From Ryuthela nishihirai (lineage: Eukaryota; Arthropoda; Arachnida; Araneae; Heptathelidae): 64,000 bases of DNA. This document shows, piece by piece, positions 22,862-34,794 of this stretch. The notes under the pieces are model-generated. The model had not been told where the DNA came from. It did not search any database and saw only the letters and a list, made by a program, of their open reading frames with translations. Numbering within the stretch: the first letter of the stretch is position 1; the number at the start of each line of letters is the position of its first letter. The DNA lies in contig JAWZYU010000011.1 of NCBI GenBank assembly GCA_038380435.1, positions 80,824,501-80,888,500 on the forward strand. Direction: 5' to 3'. Both the position numbers and the translations under genes were made by a program.

Positions 22862-23276
22862 ATTACATTTTTAAGGAATCAAGAAAGCACCTTGATTAAA
22901 AAACAAAACAATATTTTTAATGAGTATCATGAATTCACAAAATCGTTCAGTTAGCACCTAAAAATGTCTCGTGAAAAAAACTGGTAGAAGTGAGCCAGAT
23001 TCAGTCACAAGTTTCAATGAGCTGTACTGTTGCAAAGAAAAGTTTCTCTATTACAACTTGAGTAGAAATTTTTTGCCAAAGAGAGGCAATCATTGAAAAC
23101 TTATATTTTTAAGGAATCAAGAAAGCACCTTGATTAAAAAACTAAAACTATATATTTTTTTATTAAAATCAAACGGCGCACCTAAAAATATCTCGTGAAA
23201 ACAATTGTTAAAATGAGCCAGATTCAGTCACAAGTTTCAATGAGCTGCGGATTGGATGGGACTGTTGCAAAGAAAA
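22862..23276. repeat. Tandem duplication of about 180-235 bp in the arrestin intron
   Basis: Two blocks (from about 22862 and about 23099) share 'tttttaaggaatcaagaaag', 'caccttgattaaaaaac', 'gcacctaaaaat' and 'gagccagattcagtcacaag' followed by 'tttcaatgagctg' in order. The second unit lacks parts of the first. No coding potential is seen. Confidence 0.85.
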
Positions 23277-23797
23277 TATCGAAGCTAAGGGAGAACTACA
23301 AAGTGTGTCGTTTGGTGTCTGTCATTTAATTACTTTATTCCTTTTTACACTTAATTCGGCAAAAATTATAACTTTTCGGGGTCAATCTTTTGATTCCACG
23401 GGTACAATTATTTTAATCATGTAAGCGAATTAGACTCAGTCTAACTTCTTGATGCTATCAGACATTATCCATTCATCTCTGGTATCATTAGATATGTTGA
23501 TAATAAATATCCAAAGGTTCCTTTGAAGTTCTATAGAAAGAAATGTTATTTCACTGCATTTTTTTCTTAAAGGGTTGAAGCAAATAAATAACTTCGAATT
23601 ATCAAAGAGTACATATTTTAAATTAACAGAAATTTAACACATAAGAAAGAATCGACATCTTACCAAAATCATTGAGTAAACATATTCTATGGTGGAAGTT
23701 CAGTATGGAATGCCTACTAAAACTAATTGAGTTGTTCTTATAAGAATAGTACTGAAATATATTGAAACCCATTCAATGATATCAGTTCTACAACGCA
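23277..23797. other. AT-rich intronic sequence, nothing recognised
   Basis: No open frame of note, no inverted or direct repeat and no match to other parts of the window were seen here. Confidence 0.5.
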
Positions 23798-24835
23798 TAC
23801 AGGGTGTTTATAATTAAACTGCTTCATTTTGGAGGCTTGTGGAAGAAAATCGGTCACGGGTCCATGAAATAATATAAGATCAGGTGATAAAAAATGAAAA
23901 CTGAAATCCACCATGATAACTGAATTGAGGGATTGTGCATTGTTGGCTAAGTTATATCACCAAAACATTAGCGATGACATGGCTATTCTCGCGAAAATTA
24001 TCTCCAATTAAAATGATTGAGCTGGACTTCTGTTCCAAAATGGATTAGGCAACATGATTCCAATGTTTGAGGTGATCGGTATATCATGGCAGAGTAAGGG
24101 GACTAGTTTCTGAGTATGTTGTTGATGAGATGCTGTGAAAATGCTAATGGTCCGGCATCTAATCAGTATCCATCTGATAATGCCAGAGGAATTACGACAC
24201 ACTCAATGTTTTGTGGTCAACTGTCCGTAAGTTCTTACGAAGCGTGCTATATAAACACATTCCCATTCAAAATACATTACAGACAGAAACGCGATTCGTC
24301 TGACCAGATAACGGTTTTCCAAGCGTCTGCAATCCAATGTTTATAACGCCTAGCCCATTGAAATCAGGTTGCTTTATGAGCAGCTGTTAGCGTGCTCATA
24401 AAGCAGCTGGGATATTCTGCTCCAAATACCCGTGGAATGTAATTCTCTACTCAATGTTCTTTCTGAAATAGGCTGATGTGGTCCTTCATTGACTGTCTGT
24501 AGCAATTACTGTCTGGGTTGAAATTAGTTTACAGTCACTAGCCGTGAAATTCGTTGACGGTCTGTGAACACTGACTTACGACCCCATAACGTCTACGAAC
24601 AGCTGACTCCAGGGGATTCTCAGAAACATCTGGACTTTGCTCTTCAGTTACTGGGTAGTATACAGGTGAGCAACGATTGTCTGTAGAACATTTTAATGAA
24701 TTGCATTTTATGGACGACAAAATCGCATGAATTGAGAACTGCCGAGTGAGGTGGCCTAGCATTAGGATCAGGTGGCAAATTAGATGGTCGTCGGTAAAAG
24801 TGTCACAATGTAGCTGTATCACTGAGCGAGCAACA
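23798..24835 (-). mobile_element. Tc1/mariner-superfamily element, decayed
   Basis: The left end is TA followed by 'cagggtgtttataattaaac', a common type of terminus for this superfamily. Minus-strand coding relics include KHWIADAWKTVIWSDESRF near 24300, the first catalytic Asp region (WSDES). A more N-terminal frame lies at 24538-24822. Many stops are present. The right boundary near 24835 is uncertain. Confidence 0.7.
24370..24405. repeat. 13-bp perfect inverted repeat with 10-nt loop
   Basis: Arms 24370-24382 (tgctttatgagca) and 24393-24405 are exact reverse complements. It sits in the transposase relic and interrupts it, as would a small templated insertion. Confidence 0.85.
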
Positions 24836-26274
24836 AGGGGTGGTACCCCATAGTTGGGGCTGTAAATTTTTCGCGGCGAAAGAAAGGGGAAATTCGAGGA
24901 GCAATCTCGCTGAAAAACGCCAAATTTCGCGGGTCAAAATTGAGAAATTCGCTCAACATTTAAGTTCACAAATTATAAAAATTGCACAGCAGTAGGTTAC
25001 ATATTAACAAAATAACGATAGTTAGATGCATACAACTTCCTTAAAAGAACAAAAAATAAATATTAAATGATTGGTTTTATTTAGGTTTATTTTTCTTTCC
25101 CTTGCAAAATATTTTGCATAACATAATAAATAACCAAATTAAAAGGAGAAAAGGAGACAAAATGCACCCTTGTCTAACTCCACTAGCAATGCTAAACCAA
25201 TCGCTACAAACCTTACCAACTGTCACATACGATGTGGTATTAATATACAAAGCTTTCATTACACTAACTAACTTATCAACTACTCCACATGATCTAATGA
25301 TCAACCAGAAATTATGTCGAAAACAGAGTCAAAAGCCTTTTTGAAACCTACAAAGCTAAAAACTACAGGTTTCTGAAACTCTAAACATTTCTCAAGAATC
25401 TGCCTAAGTGAAAATATTTGATGAATACATTCCCTACCACTTCTGAATCCATACTGCTTATCACGCAGTCGTCCATCAGTCAAATTCTTAATTCTATTAA
25501 ATATAATCATACAATTTAACTGGAATAGAAAGTAAACTAGTTTCCCTATAATTTTTATAAGAACTGCGATCACTTTTTAAAAAAAAATAGAAATAGTAAT
25601 AACTCTAATAAAATACTTAGGAACAACACTTTTATCACCAAAAATATGTTATCCATCCTCACCAAAACCAGTCAACCATGTGACAACACAAGTATTCCCA
25701 GCTCTAATTATTTCAGTGATTTCCTCCACCCCTGGGAATTTATGCAGTTTTAATTTAGAGATAGCTAAAGCGACTTCAGAATGTGATATAGGGTCAACAT
25801 TAAAGCCAGTAATGCATCTATCCTTATTACAAACAATAGCAGTAGAAATAATTACATTGTTTAGAACATATCTGAAATACTCAGGCCACTTAGCCATCAC
25901 AAGATCCTCGCCTTCAATCGCCTTTACATGTTTATCTTTCAATCTCTATGTACCTCTCTGTTTCTTCCCATACAAAACACTAACTCTCTGGTACAACCCC
26001 TTGATGCTGTGCTGTCTAACTGATTCCTCTGCTTTGTCAACAAAACCAAAGAACTTATTAGGTGTTAGCTGATCCTTTATACGTTTATTAAACTCATTGT
26101 AATTCCGTCTGTTAGGGACTGTAGCTTGATTCATATTATTCGTGCACTTCCTTCCTTCCTTCAGAAACACACTGATTTCCATAAATTAAGGAAAAGTCAG
26201 GAAAATTATAATGAACAAAAAACTATATGAATGATATTAATGAAATTTGGTGAAAACCTGAATTATAATGTTAG

Positions 26275-26480
26275 TTTCAGAATGGGTGGTTAGCGCGCCT
26301 ATCCGATCTAATTGACCTGGGTTCGCGCTCCGGATAAGGCATGGTTGTATGTGTTGTTTTTCTGCTGAGGTCCTGCCATCCTCTCAGATCTTCTACTTTG
26401 GCATATAAACTGACAGGCTCCTGTCAGATCTCTGTGGCAAGCAGCTGCTTGAGGGGGTATTTATTATTATTTATAAAATA
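26275..26480 (+). mobile_element. tRNA-derived SINE, family 2
   Basis: The head has A-box-like 'ggtggttagcgcgcc' and B-box-like 'gggttcgcgctcc'. The body follows with 'aaggcatggttgtatgtg', 'ctgctgaggtcctgccatc', 'catataaactgacaggctc', 'caagcagctgcttgaggggg' and a TATTTATT tail. It has the same organisation as 52293-52498, with more substitutions in the head. Confidence 0.85.
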
Positions 26481-26499
26481 TTTTACACTAGAAATAGTT

Positions 26500-27770
26500 T
26501 TCGTAAGAAAGTAACACTTACAAGAACTTGTCCAAAAATAACGTGTCAGAATGCAATGGGCAAAGTTCTTTAATAAGGAGTGTGGTCACTCCGTACAGCA
26601 ATGCAGGCACGACAGCGATGTTCCATGCTGTTTATGATGTTGTGAATCAGCTCAGTAGGGAGTAACGCCCGTTGATCCTTTAAAACAGTAATAAGCTGTT
26701 TTCAGGTGGTGGGTTGAGGGCAGCAACATGTCTCCCTAGAGGATCCCACACATGCTCAATCGGATTTAGGTCGGGAAATCGAACTAGCCACTCCATGCAC
26801 ATAATGGTCTCCTCTTGAAAGTATTGTTCCACTAGTCGAGCTCTGTGTGGACGAGCGTTATCGTCTTCTAAGATGAATGTTTCACCTACTGCACCAGCGT
26901 AAGGACGTACATAAGGGTCCAGGATGTCACCTCTCTACCTTTGAGCATTGAGGTTCTCACTCGTCAACACAGAGTAGTCTGTGCGTCCACCGAAGGAAAT
27001 GCCATCCTTAAACACACACGCTCCATCGCCGAAACTGTTTCTTTGACGGATGTTACTGGGCTGATAGCGGGTACCTCGTTCTCTCCATATCAAACAATGT
27101 CCGGAGTCACTCTGCAAGCAATATCTGGACTCATCTGTGAAGAGTATGGACCTCCATTGCTCTTCTGTCCAGTTCACAGGCGTGCGTGTCCAATTCAACC
27201 GCTCTCTCCTGTGACGTGACGTGAGGGGTATATAAATTACTGGCCTTCTAGCGTACAGACCTCCATCATGAAGCCTTCTACGCACAGTAGAAGCTGATAC
27301 AATACTCCCAGTGGCTGCTGCAAGAGAGGATCGTACCTGAGAGGGAGGAGACGTCTTGCTCCTTCCTGCTCTTAATCGCAGATATCGGTCTTGTACAGGC
27401 GGTCGTAACTCTAGTCCTTCCTTGACTAAACTCTAGCCCTTCCGTACTAAGAAATTGATTCCGCAATCTATGGACCACACTCACATTCGGCCATCGTGTC
27501 ACATCTGACTGACTTTGGTCTGCTTCGAGCTGGGCAATAGCTCTCCACCGCAGTTTATTTGGCAAATAATATCTCGAGGTCATACCTACAAAATGGCTAT
27601 TTCGAATTTCTTTATTAACATTTACAACACAAAATAGCGATCCACTCCAAACACCCATTTTTATGCCTCTATTCGATTACGCAAATTGACGCAACTAGAC
27701 TAATTTGCATACGATATGCTCGGCATTACTGGTTACATAAACAGGTTTGGTGAACATCGCACAATTGTTT
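26500..27770 (-). mobile_element. Tc1-like transposon with long open transposase fragments
   Basis: Two open stretches on the minus strand belong to one transposase. An N-terminal part (27278-27658) has a helix-turn-helix-like QLEADQSQSDVTRWPNVS, then a segment on the RNQF side. A core part (26935-27285) has RRRLHDGGLYARRPV, RERLNW, NWTEEQWRSILFTDESRYCL with the first catalytic Asp, and IWRERGTRY. The region with the later acidic residues (26555-26930) is frame-broken; 'PDLNPIEH' is recognisable in reverse near 26760. Boundaries were not fixed by inverted repeats. Confidence 0.82.
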
Positions 27771-28189
27771 GGCGAATTATCGCGAATTTTCCCATTTTTC
27801 CTTAATTTATACATACCATTGTAAGTTCCAAAGCTTTATCATTCAAATAATTGTGTTTTCTCTGATCCTTTATAGCCCAAAGAGTACTGTTGGTCTCAAG
27901 AAAAACCTGTTTAAACTGATCCCATTCTTTCTCAACTACGATTCATTCAAGCAAACTACGATTGTCATAATGACTAATTGGCTTATCATGGTATGCTTTG
28001 GCTACATCTGGATTTTTCAAAGTTTCCGTGTTAAAAATAATTCTCTTAACCTTGGGACAACATTTATTACGCTTCAGTTGCAAGACACTTTTGACCAGGT
28101 CAGACCCAATTTCGGTATTCCTTGGAACTACCATACAGTACGTTATAAGTAGATAAATTAGCAATTTTAACTACCATACAGTATATTAT

Positions 28190-29320
28190 ATGTAGATAAA
28201 TTGCCGTCCTTTGTACTCCAGCGATCATCTTGTACAACTCCTCTGTATTTAGAAAGAGATCGTTCTTTATTAACACTGTTCGTTGAAGTTGGAAAATTGT
28301 TCTTTGTCAAAAAAACCGGCAGAATTGCCAGTTATTTAATTCTTTCACAGTTTTTTCACAGCATCGCTATGCGGCTTTTAAGCTGTTGTCGTCTTGAACC
28401 ATGGATAAAGTGTTCAAAATTCTATTATCAACATCATTCTCAAAAATATTTAAGCACTTACTTAACTGGGATCGAAAATTTGCCATTGTTTGAAAAAGCT
28501 GTTACAGGCTGACGAAATCTGTAGGTTTTTGCATCACTGAAAAATTGTCCAATTTTTTCCGTATACGAACGGAGAATTTTTTTTGCAAGTGTTGGATGAC
28601 ACTCCTGGCTTCTGCTGAGTAATTTTACCGCGAAATCGTTCATTTCATTATAGACTTTATGTGCTGATAGACGATAGCTTAAAACAACGTAACGGATCGA
28701 AAATATTAGGCCGCATATCTTTTGGATTCAAGCCATTTCTAAGGAATATTTTTACACATTTCAAAGCTGTCTTTTAATATATTGCTGTCGATGTTTTCCA
28801 TTTTTTGCTCGAAAACTCACTGTAATCTTCTATATGATCCTGGTGGTAGAGTACAGCTTGGAACCAAATATTCTACCTTGCTTGAAAGCAAATTCCTGCT
28901 TTGTTAGATTGGTCTCTTTTTTTTCCTTGAAGAAACGCTTTTAGAGATTTACGTGCAGGACAAGTGGCGAATCCGTGTTTACCACCACAACCAAAACATT
29001 AACAGTTTTGAATTCTTGTTCTAATATCACACCAATAAGATTTAGAAGACGAGCATTACACGTGACATGAACTGAATTTAGAAAAACAACTTTAAAACAT
29101 TTATTCCCATACTTTGAACATGTATGAAGCATTATCGGTAGCAGAAGTTGTGTCAACAAAATACGATAATTTAAATTGGTTTATGCACCGAATAATTGCT
29201 ACAGTGAAGAGCCAGTACGTTGGAGAAATATGGATTTTCAACAATGAATTCCCCATTTCCCCATTACTCCTTAATGAAAGCAAAATCATGTAGAGGGTAT
29301 TTGAAGCAAGGAATGAATGT
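28190..29320 (-). pseudogene. hAT-superfamily transposase relic
   Basis: On the minus strand the order is TDNASYMFKV near 29130, then FLNSVHVTCNARLLNLIG near 29050 in a shifted frame. WFQAVLYHQDHIEDYSEF is near 28840, and a C-terminal part lies at 28643-28458. The 'TDNAxYM' and 'HVTCNAHxLNLxG' pair and the later 'TRWxxWFxAVLYH' segment are typical of a hAT-like group with a DUF659-type core. Frameshifts and stops are frequent. Terminal repeats were not found. Confidence 0.75.
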
Positions 29321-29780
29321 GGGGAGAAGTTTACAGTTTAGTCAAATAGAACCAAGTTACTGAGGAAAAGTAAAGGTTATTAAAGTAAAAGGTATACCAC
29401 CATATCAGTTTTTCAAATCACATGTATTCTGTCATTTCAGAAAATGTAGCATAAGAAACAACTGAATATTCGGAAATTTATTCAAACTAACTATTCATTT
29501 TTGTGACATCAGAATTTTAACGATTTAAAAATTAAAAAAAAACATCCATAAGACAGAATGTTAAGCAAAAAAAAAAATTAATAAATAAAAATTTGCGGAA
29601 ATTCCTGCTGCGAAAAGCTTGCAGCCTTGTTCATAGGGAAAATGAGGTTGTGGAGAGATAGAAGTCTCCCGGTACACGTGTCGGCCAATAGGATAATGAA
29701 GTATTAATTTGTAAACAGTAAGCTTAAGGGAAAACCATATTTTTCCATCCTCGTTTGTTTTTATTTCAGGTGCTGCTGGA
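29321..29780. other. AT-rich intronic sequence, nothing recognised
   Basis: I see no coding signature or repeat match. Poly-A and poly-T runs are present around 29530-29595. Confidence 0.4.
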
Positions 29781-30500
29781 AAAACTCTTCGAGATGGAGT
29801 CAACGACAAGCTGAATACAGAAGGTGGCCTGGACCAATGCGGTCCCAGCTCTACTGACACACAGTGTGTTGCGTCACTTGATCCTTGAACTTTCGGAAAC
29901 ATAGCCAACTGACGTGATCAGCAAAGAACAACGCCCACTCCCTGAACCAGTGCGAAGTGCGTGTTTGTGACTTTCGACCCACAGGGCAGACCTGGAACCC
30001 AACCTTCTCTGAGGAACTCTCGTCTCCAACCAAACACAACAGACACGGTGACTATTTCTGCACATAAAACCAGACCAGACACGTGAATACTTCGCCCGTC
30101 TCTCGCCAGGCCAAAAACCTTTCTGCGCCTTTGCCCACCCTATTTCCTCCCGAGTGGGATAGGTGTGTCGTGCCCACGTTTGTTTTAAAATGTGGACACG
30201 ACTGTTGGAGCGGAAGGCCTCAGACACCATTATTTTGATCACCAGTGCCATTTTACTTTGCATCCATTTTGGCGTCCAGCTCGACCGGAAAAGAATACTG
30301 CCACCGGCACGGACCCATACAACGTGGTCCGGTGCTCCCTAGATGACAGGTGATGTACGGGACTTGTTGCAGTAAACAACCCATGCCAAATGGGTTGAAG
30401 ATTCACACCTCAGCCTACGCGACCCAATGAGGAACAGCCACGCATGGACGTGGGTGACCTCTACCAGGGGGCAGAAAAAATAATAAAACTGAAAAACCCT
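29780..30500. promoter_or_regulatory. GC-richer island, possible promoter or 5' UTR
   Basis: Base composition rises clearly against the AT-rich surroundings and CpG dinucleotides are common. The island ends with a short plus-strand frame that would encode a signal anchor (see 30190). It could instead be part of an unrecognised transposon or LTR; I see no TG...CA borders or primer-binding site. Minus-strand open frames here (29561-30263) look like composition effects. Confidence 0.3.
30190..30342 (+). CDS. Possible short first exon with signal-anchor segment
   Basis: The frame begins MWTRLLERKASD. A hydrophobic stretch follows at about residues 13-29 (TIILITSAILLCIHFGV), then a basic and proline-rich segment. 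That is the layout of a type II membrane anchor, as in Golgi glycosyltransferases and sulfotransferases. An in-frame TAG lies upstream and the ATG context is AAAATG. The frame closes at 30342, just before a donor-like 'acaggtgatg', so the true splice point is unclear. If real it would be a nested gene in the arrestin intron, on the opposite strand. No downstream exon was identified. Confidence 0.25.
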   Translation: MWTRLLERKASDTIILITSAILLCIHFGVQLDRKRILPPARTHTTWSGAP

Positions 30501-31159
30501 TTTAGAAAAGGACTCTTGCCTCTGAACCGAAGGGAAGAAGATGTGCTTCAGTCATCTCTGGAGAGGACGAAAAGCAGTTTTAGATGAGAGCGCTTACGCG
30601 AAGCGCAGTAAGCATGCCGAGCAGCAAGAGCATCTAACTACCTGTAGTGTACGAGCTCCGAGCAGCGTCAGGCCAACGGCAATGCCTTCTCTTGTGATCC
30701 GTCTGCACATAATGAGGTACGGGTCAAAGTTCACTCTGGTCTGGTAATACTTTTCCCGTGTAAAGTCATGTCGCCTATCGCCGTCGCGCTGCTCCCAGAT
30801 GGGATTCGGTGTCTGTTCTCCCTTTGAGCATTAACTTGGACTGATTAGCTTGAAATTGGCTTATCACCGCTGCCCTATGTTTCTCTACATGAAAACAGAG
30901 CGCGCCTGCCTGGAAATGGTAAAAAAAGTGTTAATGTTTAAATTTGTAATTCACTTAGAAATTACTTGTTGAATAAATGCTGTTATTTGTCATGTGATTT
31001 ATCTTGATGCTTTATGATTATTGCTATATGTGTGTGACGAAGTTAATAGTGATGTTAGAACCAATTACAGTTTGGCAGTAAGAAAACTATACGACCACTT
31101 GTACGAGCGGCCCCTTAAAAATACAAATGGTTGGTCACTACAAATATGTACGACCAGCC

Positions 31160-31895
31160 ATGACAGTAGAGTAGATTTGGTTATAAACAGAGACAAAACT
31201 AAAGTGATGAAAATTGGTCACGCAGGCTGTGATTCAATTTATCTGAATGGTTGCAAGTCTTCAGCAGGTGTCACAGTTTAATTATCTCGGGAGCTATGTA
31301 ACAGATGCTGGTGATGTGCGGCATGAGATTAACAGACGGATAGGGATTGCTGCCGGGACTTTTAAGAATCTAAGGAGAGTATGGAGAAATAGGCGTATAC
31401 ACCTAAAGACTAAATTAGACTGTATAATAGTTTGGTTCTTTCTAGGGTTAGTTATGGTAGTGAAGTTTGGACGCTGTATAAACAAGATAACAGGAAACTA
31501 GGTGCTTTTGATTGTAGAAGCTTAAGCAGTATCTTGGCCATTAGGTGGTTCAACATAGTAACCAATGATAAGGTTAGGCAAAGGAGTTGGCAACCTCCTT
31601 TAAGCAGCATATTGTGCAGAGAGAGACTCCGTTGGTTTGGCCAAGTTGCCGGTATGGATAATTATAGATTGGTGAATAAGGTTATGAACAGTGTGCCTAG
31701 AGGCCTCAGAAGGAGGGGAAGACCTAGGATGCGGTGGGCAGACAATGTCAAACAGGATCTTGTTAGAATTGGTGTGCAGTGGCAGGATGCAGCAGATGTA
31801 GCTCAGGACAGATATGCTTGGAGAACTAAATTGCACGGTCTGGTTGGACCTCCATAGCCCATGGCTGCTTGAGGTTGATATTGATGATGATGAGT
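31160..31895 (+). mobile_element. RTE 3' fragment, young-looking
   Basis: This is 5'-truncated within the reverse transcriptase region, shortly after the active site. It starts at 'gatttggttataaacagag' and runs through RIGIAAGTFKNLRRVWRNRR, CRERLRWFGQVAGMDNYR and RPRMRWADNVKQ to the conserved end, with a short (GAT)n tail. The C-terminal frame is open from 31432 to 31857. Similarity to 15690-16380 is very high by eye, with scattered substitutions and single-base indels. Confidence 0.92.
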
Positions 31896-33070
31896 GTTAA
31901 AGAGTTGCCTAGATCACATGGTGATGCACGTGATCATGCATTTTGCATATACGCTGCGCAAATGACGTTTACTTACATGTGCATGACGGTTTCTAATTCA
32001 TTGGCCATGTGTGTAGATTGAAACATCATGAAATTTGCAGAATATTTTCGAAACTTTTGTTACAATAAGAAATGTTAAACTTATGACATTAATTTTATAA
32101 GACTTGTGCTTTGCATTTTTATTTTGACAAAATATATTATCGTTTAGGTAAAGATTTTTTCCCCGAAGGAAACTCCTGAAATAGAGATGTTTATAATTTT
32201 GCATATGATAAATGAAGCCAAGAATTTCGTTTTAATATTTGAATTAAAATTCAGTGGAAATGCTAAGTCTGTAACAATTGGGATAGCATATGTTATGAGT
32301 ATACATTAAGTATGATTGATTTCAAGGGGTTTTGGATTGGTTTCTCTATTGTCTTTTAGTTAAAATATCACCAGCAAAGCTGTTTTGCTTCTGTTTTTAA
32401 GGAAAAAAAAGGATTATAAAATACAGCATTGAGAAATTTTACAATTCTAAAAAAAAGATTTCTAATGCAAAATTAAGAAAAGATCACAATGTCAAAATTA
32501 AGTATCGAGTGAATATATTGTACGTGTTGTTTATAATATACCCGAGATAAGTTGAATATACCAGTATATTCAGCATAATGGGCTAGACAGGGTATGGTCA
32601 CATTTTTATTTTCTACATAGTGTTTGTTCCTGTCTCTTGGGAAACTATGTTATTTCATGTTCAGTTGATATTAAGTCTTTCTAAATGATTTGAACACAGT
32701 GAGAAATACTTGTTAATAAGTCAAGGATGGTATTATATATTTGTATTTATACTATAAATCAATTTAAATTTTTTTAATGAAAATTAAAAGGTTCCAAACA
32801 TGTTTAAATTTCTCTGTAAATTTCCTCTTCAAAGAGGCTGGTGCTCTCTGTTTCCAGCATTTTGCTAAGGACTGTTTTAAAAATAAAGCTTTAAGAATGG
32901 CACGGTAAGATTTTATTACTTTATTCATATTTGTAACAAATGGCATACTGTCGAATTGGAAACCTGTATTGAGAACAGATATTGCGTATAGAAATGATCA
33001 TTGCTATAATAGTAAATGAGAAGATTTTCGGATGGTGACCCTAATGTTAATATTCGTATTGGCAATATGA
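31896..33070. other. AT-rich intronic sequence without recognised gene
   Basis: Only short frames lacking any family signature are present. No tandem or inverted repeat stands out. Confidence 0.45.
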
Positions 33071-33074
33071 AAGC

Positions 33075-33350
33075 TGGGGCGCGGTGGCTCATCAGTAGAG
33101 CGTCAGGCTCGTAATCTACAATTCTCAGGTTGGAATCTCAGATGGGCCAGTGTTAAGATTTATCTCCGTAAAACTCCCCGCCGTGTTAAAGAACACGATG
33201 TATGGCCTTGATGGGAGGCTACCATCTGTCTCCCAACAGCTGTTCCAGTGGGTCCCCTCCCCCAAACTTCTCTGAGCCTTCGGGATCCTTGTGACCTGGC
33301 CATTTATAACATGGTGTGCAAAAAAAGGGCCGCTCAGAGGTAAAACAACC
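33075..33350 (+). mobile_element. tRNA-derived SINE, family 1
   Basis: The head has 'gcggtggctcatcagtagag', 'caggctcgtaatct' and a mutated B box ('ggttggaatctcag'). The body keeps 'ccttgatgggaggctaccat', 'ctcccaacagctgttccag' and 'gtgacctggccattta'. An internal part of the body is deleted relative to 1620-2009. Confidence 0.85.
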
Positions 33351-34370
33351 CAATCGCAGAATACTTAAAGTTGAAGCCGACACATAATTAAATCCGAAGT
33401 TTTAAGAAAAAATAACGGTCATGATTTTCCAAGCCGAGAGCAAAAGAATCAGACTGTTCTTCTTTAAAAGAAATATTAGATTTGCTTAAGGCTCTAAAGC
33501 TCATTCAAAATGATATTGAAACACCAAAATCTCGTTTCCAGATGTAACTTGAATCTTCTTCAGAAATGCACAGCAAAATGCTAAAAGAAGAATGAAAATG
33601 AACGGGAAACAATAAAACCACGATGTGATGTATCATTTTGATGCTCGTCTTGTGCTTCAGCTTGAGAATTACGTCACTAGCTAATTGGAACAGACAAAAC
33701 TTGTATATATATAACGGTGTTAAAGAGAATTTAAAAGTTGTCGGTTTTGGCGGAAAGCGTATATTCGTTTTTCTTTTACTGAATTAGTATTAGGTAAATA
33801 TTAGGAAAGTTGTTCAAGAGACTTGGCGATCAACCACTTTAAATTTAAACACAAACCGAAGAGGCAATATTCTAGTCGAGCAAGCGACTGACTGGCTTTA
33901 ATTTCTTCATAAGAAAAGTTCATCGTCTGGTGCGTGGTGATCTTAGTATGTAAAAAGAATTGGTAAGGTAATTGTGCACAAAGGTAATTGTGCCCCTTAA
34001 TGAATGTTGTAAAAAGTTTTGCTTTGTGCTTTGAATAGAGTCTGTAAGAATTGTAATACGACAATTTGAAGTATTATTGGTAGATAATGTAAAACATTAT
34101 TTTGATGGTTTAGCTTCATACTGATGAAGATAAGGATTTGTGTTAGTTGAATTTATTTTATATATATGGTTTTTATACTTTTTGCAATAAATTAGTTCAT
34201 TTATGAATTTTTGTTGCTAAACATTCTTTTGAACTCACGCAGAAGATTTCCTATTAAAATTTCGTTCAACATAGCAAATGTCATACCAGGAAGTATTTGT
34301 CGGAGTGTCATGCAATTTGGTGAGTATGTGTGGACAGTCGGGTTATGTAAATGAGGGCAGTTGCTAACCG
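33351..34370. other. Intronic sequence without recognised gene
   Basis: An 87-codon minus frame at 33801-34064 has no recognisable signature. The rest is AT-rich and non-repetitive. Confidence 0.4.
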
Positions 34371-34700
34371 TTCACATGATAGGAACAGGGCAAAACGGCT
34401 CGGCGTAGCTAAGTTTGGTCGTACTCACCTGGGCGTGTGGGACCACTCAATCGGAGTGATCTCGGCGGAGGGAGAATGCCTGAGGAGAGAATGCCTGAGG
34501 TGATCTCGAAGGAGGGAGAATGCCTGAGTGATGCCATCGGGAATCGTAACATCACACGGACACCTTACACAAGAGGCTTCATCATAGGGCTACGTACAGC
34601 TGGTTAGCCCCTGCGTCGCATCGCGGCGGAAACGAATCAGAATGTAACAACTGTCGGCTGAATCTGGCTACAGTGGTTGGAGGAAGGTAACGTGCTTTAT
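34371..34700 (+). mobile_element. Tc1-like N-terminal fragment
   Basis: Near 34570-34685 the plus strand encodes, with frame breaks, RGFIIGLRTAG, then a PLRRIAAETNQNVTTV-like segment and QWLEEG. This corresponds to the first helix-turn-helix of Tc1 transposases. Upstream there are direct repeats of 'gagggagaatgcctgag' (34464, 34512 and a partial unit between). The fragment stops abruptly near 34690. Confidence 0.6.
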
Positions 34701-34794
34701 TGTCGTTACATGTTTACACTTATTGTTTTTTTTTCTAAAGGAAACTTTTTATGTCTTCTCTTACATTTCTGTTATCAATTTTATGTGTGCGATA

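Larger units (their letters stand above)
25080..28165 (-). mobile_element. RTE copy with SINE and Tc1 insertions
   Basis: RT-region sequence (25080-25575, with QYGFRSGRECIHQ and FVGFKKAFDS) and the pre-RT part (25650-26180) lie left of the insertions; endonuclease C-terminal sequence lies right of them (27790-28130). Between them are a family 2 SINE (about 26275-26480) and a Tc1-like element (about 26500-27770). Both ends are truncated: the 3' end is missing below 25080 and the leader is missing above 28130. The right edge is followed by a short direct duplication containing 'actaccatacagta' (28129 and 28168). Confidence 0.85.

Noticed and set aside
29780..30500. LTR of a retrovirus-like element
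   Set aside because: No TG...CA borders, no primer-binding site or polypurine tract, and no second copy in the window.
33801..34064. 87-codon minus frame in AT-rich intron sequence
   Set aside because: Composition follows the AT-rich background and no motif is visible.
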